64,000 bases of DNA from contig JAIQGL010000013.1 in NCBI GenBank assembly GCA_020072585.1, forward strand, positions 62,001 to 126,000, given 5' to 3'. Position numbers and translations under genes: made by a program. The notes below the pieces were generated by a model. The model did no database searches. It was not told the DNA's origin and was given only the letters and a program-made list of their open reading frames with translations. Source of the DNA: Terriglobia bacterium. Its GTDB lineage: Bacteria; Acidobacteriota; Terriglobia; Terriglobales; Acidobacteriaceae. The stretch's first letter is position 1. Every line of letters starts with the position of its first letter. Shown here piece after piece: positions 7,170 through 16,479 of this stretch.

Positions 7170-10151
7170 ATGGCGACCGCCGCACGCGCGTTCCGGGCCC
7201 CGGTTCCAGCGCCTCCGCCCCGGATTGCCACACCCGGTATCCCGCGCCCGCGTTCAACCAGAACGCCGGCGGCGGTCTCTAGAAGGCTTGCCCCTGCGGT
7301 GCGAATGGGCACGGCGTCAACCTCGGCGGCAGATAACCAGCCCATGTCAACCTCTACGGGCGGTCAGCCTCTGGCGCCTGCAGTACGCATGGCGATTGAA
7401 AATAGCTTCCAGGTAGATATGGACGGCGTGCGGGTGCATTCAGATTTCAGCGCGCAACAAGCCGCTACCGGCCTTTCCGCAAGGGCTTTTACTCACGGCA
7501 ACAACATCGTTCTTGGTGCAGGCGAAAGTTCTACTGATCTCATGCTAATGGCGCATGAAGCCGCTCACGTGGTCCAGCAACAGAGCGCTCCCACTATCCA
7601 GCGCTATACCCCGGGAGGTGACTCTTACGAGCATGAAGCGCACCAGGCCTCCGCGGCCGTCATGCGTGGCGAGACTTTTCAGGTCCAGCAGCGCACCTCT
7701 CCGCGTACGCAACGACTGGGCCTGGATGACATCCGCGATTACATCGCGGACAAGGCCAATATTATTCCCGGCTTCCGCATGTTCACTATCGTGATCGGCG
7801 TGAACCCGATCAATGGGCAAACAGTGGACCGCAGCCCCGGCAATGTATTGCGCGCCATCATTGAATTCATTCCATTTGGCAGCCTGATCTCACAGGCGCT
7901 GGACAACTACGGAATCTTTGACAAGATTGGCAACTGGGTCAGCCAGCAGCTTGCCACACTGGGGATGGTGGGATCTTCTATTCTGCAGGCTGTCAGCGAC
8001 TTCATCAGCTCCCTGGGCGCCTCTGACTTTATTCATCCGGGCAGAACATGGGACCGTGCGAAGGCGATCTTTACCGGGCCGATTGACCAGCTCATTGACT
8101 TTGCCAAAGGGCTGCTCGATGGAATTGTCGCGTTCATCAAAGAAGCCATCTTAAAGCCGCTAGCTGCGCTGGCGGAGGGCACGCCGGGATGGGCGCTGCT
8201 GACCGCTGTGCTGGGCAAGAACCCCATCACCGGAGAAGAGGTGCCACAGACCGCGGAAAATCTGATCGGCCCCTTCATGACGCTGATCGGCCAGGAAGAG
8301 ATATGGGCGAACATCAAGAAAGCCAACGCACTGGCCCGCTGTTGGGCATGGTTCAAGGCAGCTCTCAATGGCTTAATGAGCTTTGTGGAGCAGATTCCTG
8401 ATCTCTTCATCGCTGCGCTCAAGTCGCTTGAAGTCGTCGATATCATTGTGCCGCCTCTGGCCTTTATCAAGGTGGGCCGTGTGTTCGGCGGCTTCATGGG
8501 CAAGTTCGTGAGCTGGGCCGGCGATACCATCTGGGATCTGCTGAAGATCATTTTCGAAGTGGTGGCGCCCGGTGCGATGCCCTACTTGCAGAAAGTGGGC
8601 GGAGCAATCAAGAAAATCTTCAAGGACCCAATCAGCTTTGTCGGCAACCTGGTGAACGCCGGCAAAATGGGATTCCAGAATTTCGCCAGCAATATTGGCA
8701 CGCATCTCAAGAAGGCGTTTCTTGAGTGGCTCACCGGATCGCTGCCGGGCATCTACATTCCCAAAGCGCTCACACTGAAAGAATTCGCCTTGCTGGCTTT
8801 ATCAGTGCTTGGCATTACCTGGGCCAATATCCGGCAAAAGCTGGTCAAAGCCACCAGTGAAAACATTGTCAAAGGCCTGGAAACGGGCTTTGCCATCGTA
8901 AAGAAATTGGTCACGGAGGGCCCCGCAGCCGCCTGGGAAGAGATCAAGAGCCAGCTCACCAACCTGAAAGATATGGTGATGCAGGGAATCATGGACTACA
9001 TCGTTGAGACGGTGGTCAAGAAGGCCATCGCCAAAGTGGTCAGTCTGCTGGTTCCCGGCGGCGCCTTTATCCAGGCCATTATCTCGATTTACGACACCAT
9101 CATGGTCTTCATCGCCAAACTGAAGAAGATCATTCAGGTGGCGATGGCATTCCTGGATTCCATGATGGCTATTGCCAATGGCTCTCTTGGCGCCGCCGCA
9201 GCCAAGGTGGAAAGCGTCTTGTCCGGATTGCTGGTGCTTGCTATCAGCTTCCTTGCCGGCTTTCTTGGACTGAACAAAATCGCTGACAAGGTGATGAATA
9301 TCATCAACACGAAAGTGCGCGCGCCCGTGGATAAGGCGATCGACTTCGTGATCAATTGGGTCGTCAGCACTGCAAAGAACTTGTTCAAGGCCCTGTTTGG
9401 CAAGAAGGAAGGGAAGCCGGACATGCGCACAGAGGCCCAGCGGCAGGCGGATCTCGGCAAAGCCATGGCTGAGGGCGAGGCCCTTTTGCGCAATGACAAT
9501 GACTCGCCCGATGATGTGCGCCACGCATTGGTAGGTATCAAGGCAAAGTACCGTGTTGACTCATTAGAACTGGTAACTGAAAGCCAGAATGACGAGGGCG
9601 AAACCGATCATATTGAAGGTTCAATGAGCCCACCGAGGAAAGGCGCGTCGGTCAAGAAAGGGCAAAAGGATCAGCCAACAAAAGCATTTACAATCCCGCG
9701 TCCATCCTTCGTTACCGAAACGCTGGAAACGCTCAAAGAGGAATATCCGGATGAGCACAAAAGAGGCAAAGATCCTCTGCTGAAGAAAGGACTGGCGCGA
9801 CGACATATCGTTTCATCGCAGGACATGGCAGAGCACTACCAGACCTCATTGATTGGAAAACTATGGTCCATAGGAAAAGGACTGTTGCTGAAAGGCAGCG
9901 CAGGCGCTCCTACGCCCATCAGTGGCCGGCTTTCTCATAAAGCAATTGCAGACGGGGCCAAGGAGCGCCACAAGAAATTCTTTAACTACACCGAGAACCT
10001 TTTTGTTGGCGACAAATACCGGAACAGCTCCATTGGCCGGGCGCTGGATACCGAAAAGCCAGGTATGGGAGTCAAGAAGCTGAACGACCATATCGCCAAA
10101 ATCAAGAAAGAATGGGCCATGGGACCACTGTCAATCACGGTGATCACATGA
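7170..10151 (+). CDS. DUF4157 (eCIS-core) carrier/effector, 993 aa
   Basis: Large modular protein, predicted cargo or cargo carrier of the eCIS. After a Pro/Ala-rich N-terminus, the DUF4157 domain spans about residues 70-145 (VDMDGVRVHSDFSAQ...) and holds a HExxH zinc-protease-like motif, HEAAH, at 129-133. A long run of amphipathic and hydrophobic helices follows (about 170-780), ending in a block shared with the 1646-residue protein (KKIIQV, FLAGFLGLNKI, VRAPVDKAIDF). The charged C-terminal part (about 790-993) contains RRHIVSS (877-883) and NLFVGDKYRNSSIG (about 943-956). That His/Asn-containing pair resembles the layout of polymorphic toxin nucleases, but I cannot name the family. There is a ribosome binding site AGGTAA upstream, and it is followed by a YbjN-like gene that could be its immunity or chaperone partner. 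Confidence 0.85.
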   Translation: MATAARAFRAPVPAPPPRIATPGIPRPRSTRTPAAVSRRLAPAVRMGTASTSAADNQPMSTSTGGQPLAPAVRMAIENSFQVDMDGVRVHSDFSAQQAATGLSARAFTHGNNIVLGAGESSTDLMLMAHEAAHVVQQQSAPTIQRYTPGGDSYEHEAHQASAAVMRGETFQVQQRTSPRTQRLGLDDIRDYIADKANIIPGFRMFTIVIGVNPINGQTVDRSPGNVLRAIIEFIPFGSLISQALDNYGIFDKIGNWVSQQLATLGMVGSSILQAVSDFISSLGASDFIHPGRTWDRAKAIFTGPIDQLIDFAKGLLDGIVAFIKEAILKPLAALAEGTPGWALLTAVLGKNPITGEEVPQTAENLIGPFMTLIGQEEIWANIKKANALARCWAWFKAALNGLMSFVEQIPDLFIAALKSLEVVDIIVPPLAFIKVGRVFGGFMGKFVSWAGDTIWDLLKIIFEVVAPGAMPYLQKVGGAIKKIFKDPISFVGNLVNAGKMGFQNFASNIGTHLKKAFLEWLTGSLPGIYIPKALTLKEFALLALSVLGITWANIRQKLVKATSENIVKGLETGFAIVKKLVTEGPAAAWEEIKSQLTNLKDMVMQGIMDYIVETVVKKAIAKVVSLLVPGGAFIQAIISIYDTIMVFIAKLKKIIQVAMAFLDSMMAIANGSLGAAAAKVESVLSGLLVLAISFLAGFLGLNKIADKVMNIINTKVRAPVDKAIDFVINWVVSTAKNLFKALFGKKEGKPDMRTEAQRQADLGKAMAEGEALLRNDNDSPDDVRHALVGIKAKYRVDSLELVTESQNDEGETDHIEGSMSPPRKGASVKKGQKDQPTKAFTIPRPSFVTETLETLKEEYPDEHKRGKDPLLKKGLARRHIVSSQDMAEHYQTSLIGKLWSIGKGLLLKGSAGAPTPISGRLSHKAIADGAKERHKKFFNYTENLFVGDKYRNSSIGRALDTEKPGMGVKKLNDHIAKIKKEWAMGPLSITVIT

Positions 10152-10205
10152 GATTTCACTTGTGGTCACAGTACTTAACATGTTTCGGGCAAATGTGGGG
10201 CCAGC

Positions 10206-10706
10206 ATGGCAATTGCAATGACAGATAAAACTGCAGGGAATTCGAGAGAAGCATTTGAGACGCTGCGTAAAGTCCTCACGCAGATTAAATGGGCCTCCGA
10301 TCCGGATGAGGAGAGTGCGAGTTTCTATATTGACTTTGGTCCGCCGCACACTCCTGTTTCAGACGCCGTGGCTGCCATTGCAATCGAGGCAGAGCAGTTT
10401 CTTTTTTACGTGAATATAGGTCCAATGGCCCCTCCGGAGCGGAGAGATGAGGTGGCCCGGTTCATCAGCCGCGTGAACTGGGGGCTCTCCATCGGCAACT
10501 TTGAGATGGATCATGAGGACGGCTTTGTGCGCTTTAGATCAAGCATCGCTTTCAGCAACACCGTCCTGACGGAAGCGCTGATTCGCAACGCAATACTCAC
10601 CGCAATGGAGATGGTTGAAATCTATGCTGATCCGGTCATTGATGTGCTGGGCCGCGGCAAAAGTGCACAGGAAGCATGGCTGAGCGTGAAGGCAAAACAG
10701 AATTAG
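10206..10706 (+). CDS. YbjN-like small protein, candidate chaperone or immunity partner
   Basis: Soluble 166-residue acidic protein. Its alternating pattern (FYIDFGP...AIAIEAEQFLFYVNIG...RFISRVNWGLSIGNFEMDHEDGFVRFRSSI...) matches the YbjN/DUF1790 family, which has a type III secretion chaperone-like fold. It starts 54 bases after the stop of the DUF4157 carrier and precedes a membrane protein gene. The position directly behind a putative effector, with this fold, suggests a secretion chaperone or an immunity protein; this is inference from context. YbjN-family assignment is from pattern recognition only. Confidence 0.6.
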   Translation: MAIAMTDKTAGNSREAFETLRKVLTQIKWASDPDEESASFYIDFGPPHTPVSDAVAAIAIEAEQFLFYVNIGPMAPPERRDEVARFISRVNWGLSIGNFEMDHEDGFVRFRSSIAFSNTVLTEALIRNAILTAMEMVEIYADPVIDVLGRGKSAQEAWLSVKAKQN

Positions 10707-10719
10707 CTGTTCAGGTTTA

Positions 10720-10732
10720 GTTAAGTCTTAAC
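10720..10732. promoter_or_regulatory. Short perfect inverted repeat GTTAAG-T-CTTAAC
   Basis: Two 6-base arms around one base, lying in the 66-base gap between the YbjN-like gene and the membrane protein gene. It could be an operator or part of an RNA hairpin; it has no T-run, so a terminator is unlikely. Confidence 0.25.
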
Positions 10733-10772
10733 ATCATCAGTGAAACAAGGAATTTAGTGTTGAGGAGGCTTT

Positions 10773-11387
10773 ATGAAAACTCTAGGTACTGTTCTCGGAA
10801 ACATTCTCGGTGTATCGCTTGCCCTGGCGCTCACGGCAGCGATCGGCTGCTACGGATACATAGCGGCAAAACGCTTCATCGTGCTTTTTGCCCGTCTCGA
10901 TTTTCCCGTCGCCATGGTGACTGCTACAGCTACGGTGGCGTTGCTCCTGTCGGCCATGGTCATTGCCGCCAGCATTCGTCGTGCTGGCGCGCAGAGCAGG
11001 GAAGCGCAGCTTCGCGCCGACAAGGCTGAAGCCTACAAACTCTTCATCAGTCTGTGGGAAGAAGTGCTGCGTCCCGGACAGACCGCGGAAGCTCTCGCCC
11101 AAATGTCGCGGCAGATGCAGGATGTAAATCACCTGCTGGTGCTGCAAGGTACAACCGCGGTGGTGAAGGCGCATGCGGCAATGCAAACTCTCAACGTGCA
11201 GGAAGCGCGTATCCAGTTTGCCGCCGCACTTCTTGCCATTCGCAAGGACATGGGCCTGGAATCGCGTGGCCTGGAAGCGAAAGAACTGGTGCAGCTTCTT
11301 CTAAGCGAATCGGATAAGGCGCACGGTTCTGCGCGGTCAAACAGAATTCAGGATTCCCAGCCGCGTGTTTCATTGGCGCCTAACTAA
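10773..11387 (+). CDS. Two-helix membrane protein of unknown function in the eCIS effector block
   Basis: 204 residues with a strong ribosome binding site (AGGAGG) before ATG 10773. Two transmembrane segments (about residues 8-31 and 36-62) are followed by a long soluble helical part rich in Ala/Gln/Glu/Lys (about 68-185), likely cytoplasmic and possibly coiled. I do not recognise a family. Sitting between two DUF4157 carriers, it may be a membrane-bound immunity factor or help position the injection system at the membrane, but no motif supports either idea directly. Confidence 0.7.
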   Translation: MKTLGTVLGNILGVSLALALTAAIGCYGYIAAKRFIVLFARLDFPVAMVTATATVALLLSAMVIAASIRRAGAQSREAQLRADKAEAYKLFISLWEEVLRPGQTAEALAQMSRQMQDVNHLLVLQGTTAVVKAHAAMQTLNVQEARIQFAAALLAIRKDMGLESRGLEAKELVQLLLSESDKAHGSARSNRIQDSQPRVSLAPN

Positions 11388-11496
11388 ACTTTGTTCGCCG
11401 CGTACACACTGTGCAGCCAATCTGCGCGCAGTGAGTCCTTATGGGCATTGCAGACAAATGATCAGATGATCTCGCGTTAACAGGAAAGTACTCGAG

Positions 11497-14400
11497 ATGT
11501 CAGCAGATCGAAAAACGACGGAACAACGTGTCGTAGAGAAACCCGGCCATGTGGAGCGGCCGCGAACGGCGCCTCCATCCGCAGCGGGCGCATCTCCGGC
11601 GCGTGTAGGCTTCTCGCAGGATGAAGCGCCTCCGGTTCGTCTCAATGACCACGCTGCTGGCGCCGGTGCAGGTCCTGGCCCCGGCTCTCCGGTTCCTACG
11701 ACTCCGTCGGGCGGGCCAACGGCTCCTACCGCAGGACCAACTCAGGTTCCGGCATTTACAGTGGCGTCTTCCATTGCTGGAACCTCAGGGGCAAATGCTG
11801 TTTTAACTCCAGAAGCTGGCACACTGCTGGTTGATTCGTCAAAGTTTACCTGGAATGCGCGGGTGACCTCTCCTTCCGCTCCGCCCGTGGCGAATTGGGA
11901 CGTTGGCTTCATCCAGAATATAACGTGGCATTCGCTGGTCTCGCATTACCGTCGCACTGACCAGCGTTATTTGGTTTCTGTGCCAATCCGTGACACATGG
12001 AACAGCACAACGCCGCCCTGGTATGACGACAGCTCATTTCGTCCGGCTGTTCCCGGTAAAGACGTTCCAGTGGCCATGAGTGACATACCCTGGCATCGGA
12101 TTCCATGGAATGATCCCAGGACCGGTGAAGTGAATGCTCTGGTGCGAACTGTCAGGATTCTTCGGCTCAAGGCATGGCTTGCTGTCAGGAATAGAGTGAG
12201 TCAAGCCATTGTCTATTTGAAAAATACTATGTGGGGGCTCGATTTTGATGTCACCGTAAAGGGCCGAACCGCAACCAATGCAGGGGCTGGCATGGTAGCT
12301 CCCGCAACCAATGACGGGCAGGGCGGGTTGACTCCCAAATTGGATGGCCAAACTTATAACGCGGTTTTTAACGGCTCCTCAAATCCCACGCTCACCGCAA
12401 CAGGATCTGCGCCGCCTTCGCGAAGCTCCACTCCTGCTGCTCCTCGAACCGCAACTCCCGTACGCTCTCCTGTTTCAGCACGAACTGCGGCGGTGCCAGT
12501 GCGGTCTCCTGCACCCGCACCTGCTTCGGCGCCTGCGTCCACAACAGCCGTGGCCCTCACTCCGGCGACGACGCCGGCAGCAATCGGGACGCTTACACCT
12601 GAGATTGCGAAACTTGTCAGCAATCAGGGTGGCGGCGATCCTTTGCCCTCTTCCGTGCTTGCGCAGCTGGAAACAGCTCTTGATGTTCCACTAGGTCTGG
12701 TGCGGGTACATTCTGATGCCCGCACCCGTGCTGTGGTCGATGGCAGCGGGTCGCGCGCTTTTACGTACGGCCTGCACATCTATCTTGGCTCCCAGGCCAG
12801 CGTGGCCGATATTGCTCTGATGGCCCATGAGATCACGCACGTGATTCAACAGCAGGGCCGCCCGGTATTGCAGATGTACAGTGCCGTATCCACTGGAGAT
12901 ACGTTTGAGCATGAAGCGCATCGCGTATCGAGCGCTGTGCAGCAGGGCCAGCGCGCGACGGTTGAAAAGCGTACCGGCGGCGCGCGGGTGCAGGGTTTCT
13001 GGCCCGTCTCTCAGATCGTTGACTGGATTGAAGACCGTGCCTGGGATCTGGTGAACCGCTTTGCGCCTGACCTTGTGCCGATTATCCGCAAAGGACCGCT
13101 GCAATGGCTTAAGGAAAAGATTGTTTCCGCGGTCGATGCCATTGTCGATACGGTGATGGCGCCAGTGCGAGCGATTACAGGTCTGGCTTCTGCCTTGCGT
13201 GGACATTTCGCCAACCTGCTGGCTTGGCTCCGCGACGCTGCTTCCAAAATCGCACGCGGTGATTGCAGCAGCATCACTGAGGCGGCACACAAGATTCATG
13301 AAGTGTTCATGGGCATCGCTTCGCCCATCATTGAACGCATTCAGGGCTTTGCTAGAAGAGTAAGAAGCTTTTTTGGCGACCTATGGGAGCGCTTTGGTGC
13401 GCCGGTCTGGGCCTTCTTGCGGCGCATCGGCGGGGCGGTGTGGGAGCGGATACAAGCTTTTGGGCGATGGATATGGGACATCACCGCGCCTATCCGCCGC
13501 GCGCTGATGCGGGCATGGCGCTGGATCAAAAATAAACTCGGCATTGGCGAGGGGCCGGAAGGCCAGAACGGAATCCTGCAGTGGGTCCAGCGCAAAGCAC
13601 AAACTGCCTGGGATGATTACATACTTCCGTTTATTGAGCGATTCAAACGCCCGTTGCTGATTGTAGGCGGCATTCTGCTCATGTTGTCTCCCGCAGGGCC
13701 AATTATTGCAATCGGCGCCATCGCATATGGTGTGATTCGAGGTGTGCAGGCGATCCGCCAATATTTTGGGACGCGCGGCGGCATCGTCAACGGGCGCAAC
13801 ATTCTTCAGAACGAAATTATTCCCGGCATCGTCAGCACCATCAATCGCGTGGCGGCCTTCCTCAGAGAGAAAGCGCAGTTCCTTGCAGATAAGCTGAATA
13901 GTGTTGTTGGCGGCTTGGGGAACGCCGCTGGAGCTGTTGCCGGGACCATCATTGGCTTCATCGCCCGTGGGTTGACGTGGCTGGCCGAACGATTTGGTGA
14001 ACTTGTGAACTGGGTGATGGACCACGTGATGTCGTTCGTCAACTGGGTTGCCGGTGTACTGCAGCGGTTGGTCACCTTCCTGCAACCGGTGCTTGACTTT
14101 CTGCGCCGTGTGGCGGCGGTGGTCCGCAACATCATGCGGATTGGTTATGAGTTTGGCGCGCGCATCTGGAACCTAATTCCTGCCTGCATCCGCGATCCGT
14201 TTATTGATTTCTTTATTCCGCTCATTCTCAGGCAGATTCCATTCTTCAGCGAACTGGGCGCAACGCCGGAAGCGTGGCAGCAGACCCGTGCCAGCATTAT
14301 GCTGCTGGTCCGCCAGATATTCCGCGATTTTGATCTGTGGGGCGCCATGCGCACTGCGTTCGGCATCGTGGTACGGGCACTGCGCATCCCTATCGATCTC

Positions 14401-16437
14401 ATCCGTCAGCTCATTGAAAAAGCCTCGCGCGCGTGGAACTTGGTGCTGGCTGCTCCTATTCGTTTCATCCGCAGTGCGCTGCAGGCCATCTTGCGCGGTC
14501 TGGGACGCTTCGTCGGCAACTTCCTGTCTCACTTGTGGTATGGCGTGCAAGGATGGCTCTTCAATGCCGTAAGTGACCGCGGTATCACACCGCCATCTTC
14601 ATGGACTGATTTTCGCGCTGTCTTTGGCTTTGTCCTCGATGTCTTAGGTATTTCACTGGATCACGTGCTTGACCTGCTGGCAACTCGCATCGGGCGTCCC
14701 GCAGTTGCACGTATCCGCACGATGATTCGCATCCTGACTAGCGTGTGGGAGTGGGTGAGTGTTGCCATTCGCGAAGGACCGGCCGGAATCTGGCGAATGA
14801 TTGTTGAGCGGCTGCGCGATCTGGGCACCATGGTTTTGGAAACCGCGGTGCGATGGGTGATGACGCGCATCATGGCCATTGTTGGCGCCCGGTTGGCTGC
14901 CATGGCGGCCTCCGCCGGACTGAGCGCCATTCTTGAAGCGGTGTATGCCGCCTATCAGGCTATTCAGACCGCCATTGAGTACGCGCGCCGCATCATCCAG
15001 GTTCTTATCACCGTCTTCGATACCATTATTCAAATCGCTCAGGGTGTAATTGATCCGGCAGCGCAGGGAGTTGAGAGAGGTTTGCGCATGATCATGCCGA
15101 TCGTCATTGGTTTCCTAGCTAACTATGCGGGGTTGGGAGGTATCGGCGAACGAATCCGTGAAATTATTGATGGCGTGCGCTCGCGCGTTGATCAAGCCAT
15201 CCTCTGGCTGATTGACCGCGCACTGGCGGCGGGCCGCTGGATTTTGGATAGGCTGCGTGCGGGAGCCGCCGCGGTCGCAAACTGGTGGAGAATCAGAGAA
15301 CCCTTTGAAGCACCGGATGGACGGCGGCATACGCTCGTTGTGGACCGGCGTAACGACCGGCCTTCAGTTACCGTTCACTCCGATGAGGAATCCTTGGGGG
15401 ATGTTATTGCGAGCATGCCGGCGAGTGACAGAAAAACACAGCTTGAGGCCAAGAATCTAGAGGTGAATCAACTGATCGGTGGAACCGAACAGGAACTCGC
15501 GCAGCACGAGGACCGCCACACTCGATTGCAGGCGTTAGTGCAGGAAATTAAAAGATTACTTGGACTTCAGGTACGGCCTACCGCAGTGACTTATGCGACT
15601 AAGCCAGGCAATCGAGCGTTTCGAACCATTGCCGATCCATTGACAAGGTTGGCCGGCAACACCGCTGGCAGCAGATCAGATCAGATTCGATTCAGGGAGC
15701 TTATCTCTGCCCTTGTCCCGCCAGATACAGTTACATTGGGCGGCAGGCGAGCTGGTGTTACCCAGCAGACTTATTCGCGATGGTTTCAAAGCACCCATCT
15801 TCTCTCACATCTACTCCACGGTCCGGCTGAAGACTGGAACCTCGCAAATACAGGCCATAGCATCAATTCACAGATGAGGGAGCCGGAGCACCAGGCAGAT
15901 GAACTGGTACGTCACGGCTACGAATTACGGTATGTTACCAGCGTTGAGTATCACAACGAACAGCCCCCGGAGACGAACCGTACCATACTGGAGAACACAA
16001 CAGATGAAACCAGACAGCGCAGTTATCTCGGGTCCATGCTGGCGAGGACTTACACAGTTGAGTGCAGAATAGTGACTCGCCCGGTTCCTGAGCCGGGAAC
16101 GCCGCCACCAGATGTTGTTTTTCCGCTCCAGTCTTTTAATGATGGATCTTCTTACCTGAGCCAAATTCCGCTGTACACCGCCACCGGGGTGCGCCCAGCG
16201 CCGGAGGATAAAGCTCTTGTTCTTCAAGCAGCTCGTTCCATTCGTGCTGCTGCTCCTTCTGTGCCGGCCACAGGTGTACTTCTGAGCTTATCGAGCCTGA
16301 ACTCACAGCTCCACTGGACCAATGCTAGGTTGATTGCTGCCCTCACAATTCTTGTGGCGGAGGGATCAATCGTGAAGCGCCGCACGCCTTACGAAGAAGA
16401 TCGAAGTCAGCCGGAACGCTACTATATTCTTCCCTAG
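11497..16437 (+). CDS. DUF4157 (eCIS-core) giant carrier/effector, 1646 aa, with nuclease-like C-terminal motif
   Basis: The largest protein of the window. A disordered Pro/Ala-rich start is followed by an unrecognised Trp-rich beta domain (about 90-260) and a Pro/Ala/Thr linker. The DUF4157 domain follows at about 380-465 with HEITH (444-448, a HExxH motif). Next come about 750 residues of amphipathic helices very rich in Arg/Trp/Ile, ending in the trunk block shared with the 993-residue carrier (RRIIQV at about 1164, FLANYAGLGGI, VRSRVDQAILW). The tail contains HLLSHLLHGPAEDWNL (from about 1434) and a following SINSQM. This resembles the core of DNA/RNA non-specific endonuclease-like toxin domains (GHLL...GGP...NL.P...N). 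The last 60 residues look like a winged helix. It is probably injected cargo; nuclease activity is an inference. Confidence 0.85.
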   Translation: MSADRKTTEQRVVEKPGHVERPRTAPPSAAGASPARVGFSQDEAPPVRLNDHAAGAGAGPGPGSPVPTTPSGGPTAPTAGPTQVPAFTVASSIAGTSGANAVLTPEAGTLLVDSSKFTWNARVTSPSAPPVANWDVGFIQNITWHSLVSHYRRTDQRYLVSVPIRDTWNSTTPPWYDDSSFRPAVPGKDVPVAMSDIPWHRIPWNDPRTGEVNALVRTVRILRLKAWLAVRNRVSQAIVYLKNTMWGLDFDVTVKGRTATNAGAGMVAPATNDGQGGLTPKLDGQTYNAVFNGSSNPTLTATGSAPPSRSSTPAAPRTATPVRSPVSARTAAVPVRSPAPAPASAPASTTAVALTPATTPAAIGTLTPEIAKLVSNQGGGDPLPSSVLAQLETALDVPLGLVRVHSDARTRAVVDGSGSRAFTYGLHIYLGSQASVADIALMAHEITHVIQQQGRPVLQMYSAVSTGDTFEHEAHRVSSAVQQGQRATVEKRTGGARVQGFWPVSQIVDWIEDRAWDLVNRFAPDLVPIIRKGPLQWLKEKIVSAVDAIVDTVMAPVRAITGLASALRGHFANLLAWLRDAASKIARGDCSSITEAAHKIHEVFMGIASPIIERIQGFARRVRSFFGDLWERFGAPVWAFLRRIGGAVWERIQAFGRWIWDITAPIRRALMRAWRWIKNKLGIGEGPEGQNGILQWVQRKAQTAWDDYILPFIERFKRPLLIVGGILLMLSPAGPIIAIGAIAYGVIRGVQAIRQYFGTRGGIVNGRNILQNEIIPGIVSTINRVAAFLREKAQFLADKLNSVVGGLGNAAGAVAGTIIGFIARGLTWLAERFGELVNWVMDHVMSFVNWVAGVLQRLVTFLQPVLDFLRRVAAVVRNIMRIGYEFGARIWNLIPACIRDPFIDFFIPLILRQIPFFSELGATPEAWQQTRASIMLLVRQIFRDFDLWGAMRTAFGIVVRALRIPIDLIRQLIEKASRAWNLVLAAPIRFIRSALQAILRGLGRFVGNFLSHLWYGVQGWLFNAVSDRGITPPSSWTDFRAVFGFVLDVLGISLDHVLDLLATRIGRPAVARIRTMIRILTSVWEWVSVAIREGPAGIWRMIVERLRDLGTMVLETAVRWVMTRIMAIVGARLAAMAASAGLSAILEAVYAAYQAIQTAIEYARRIIQVLITVFDTIIQIAQGVIDPAAQGVERGLRMIMPIVIGFLANYAGLGGIGERIREIIDGVRSRVDQAILWLIDRALAAGRWILDRLRAGAAAVANWWRIREPFEAPDGRRHTLVVDRRNDRPSVTVHSDEESLGDVIASMPASDRKTQLEAKNLEVNQLIGGTEQELAQHEDRHTRLQALVQEIKRLLGLQVRPTAVTYATKPGNRAFRTIADPLTRLAGNTAGSRSDQIRFRELISALVPPDTVTLGGRRAGVTQQTYSRWFQSTHLLSHLLHGPAEDWNLANTGHSINSQMREPEHQADELVRHGYELRYVTSVEYHNEQPPETNRTILENTTDETRQRSYLGSMLARTYTVECRIVTRPVPEPGTPPPDVVFPLQSFNDGSSYLSQIPLYTATGVRPAPEDKALVLQAARSIRAAAPSVPATGVLLSLSSLNSQLHWTNARLIAALTILVAEGSIVKRRTPYEEDRSQPERYYILP

Positions 16438-16438
16438 C

Positions 16439-16457
16439 CGAACTACTTCCCAGTTCG
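16439..16457 (+). terminator. Weak hairpin after the 1646-residue carrier gene
   Basis: CGAACT and AGTTCG form a perfect 6-bp stem around a 7-base loop, directly after the stop codon. There is no following T-run, so termination would be inefficient. It marks the boundary between the effector block and the structural operon, which begins with its own control element 23 bases later. Confidence 0.3.
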
Positions 16458-16479
16458 TCCTGTTGTCCATGCATCACGC

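Noticed and set aside
7548-7600. Calling the DUF4157 proteins active zinc proteases on the basis of HExxH
   Set aside because: The HEAAH/HEITH motifs are real, but DUF4157 acts as a core/carrier domain in eCIS proteins and no third zinc ligand is clear, so protease activity is not claimed.
8802-9524. 240-codon His/Asp-rich minus-strand frame
   Set aside because: Antisense to the helical trunk of the 993-residue carrier; composition artefact.
13381-14085. 234-codon minus-strand frame
   Set aside because: Antisense to the helical region of the 1646-residue carrier.
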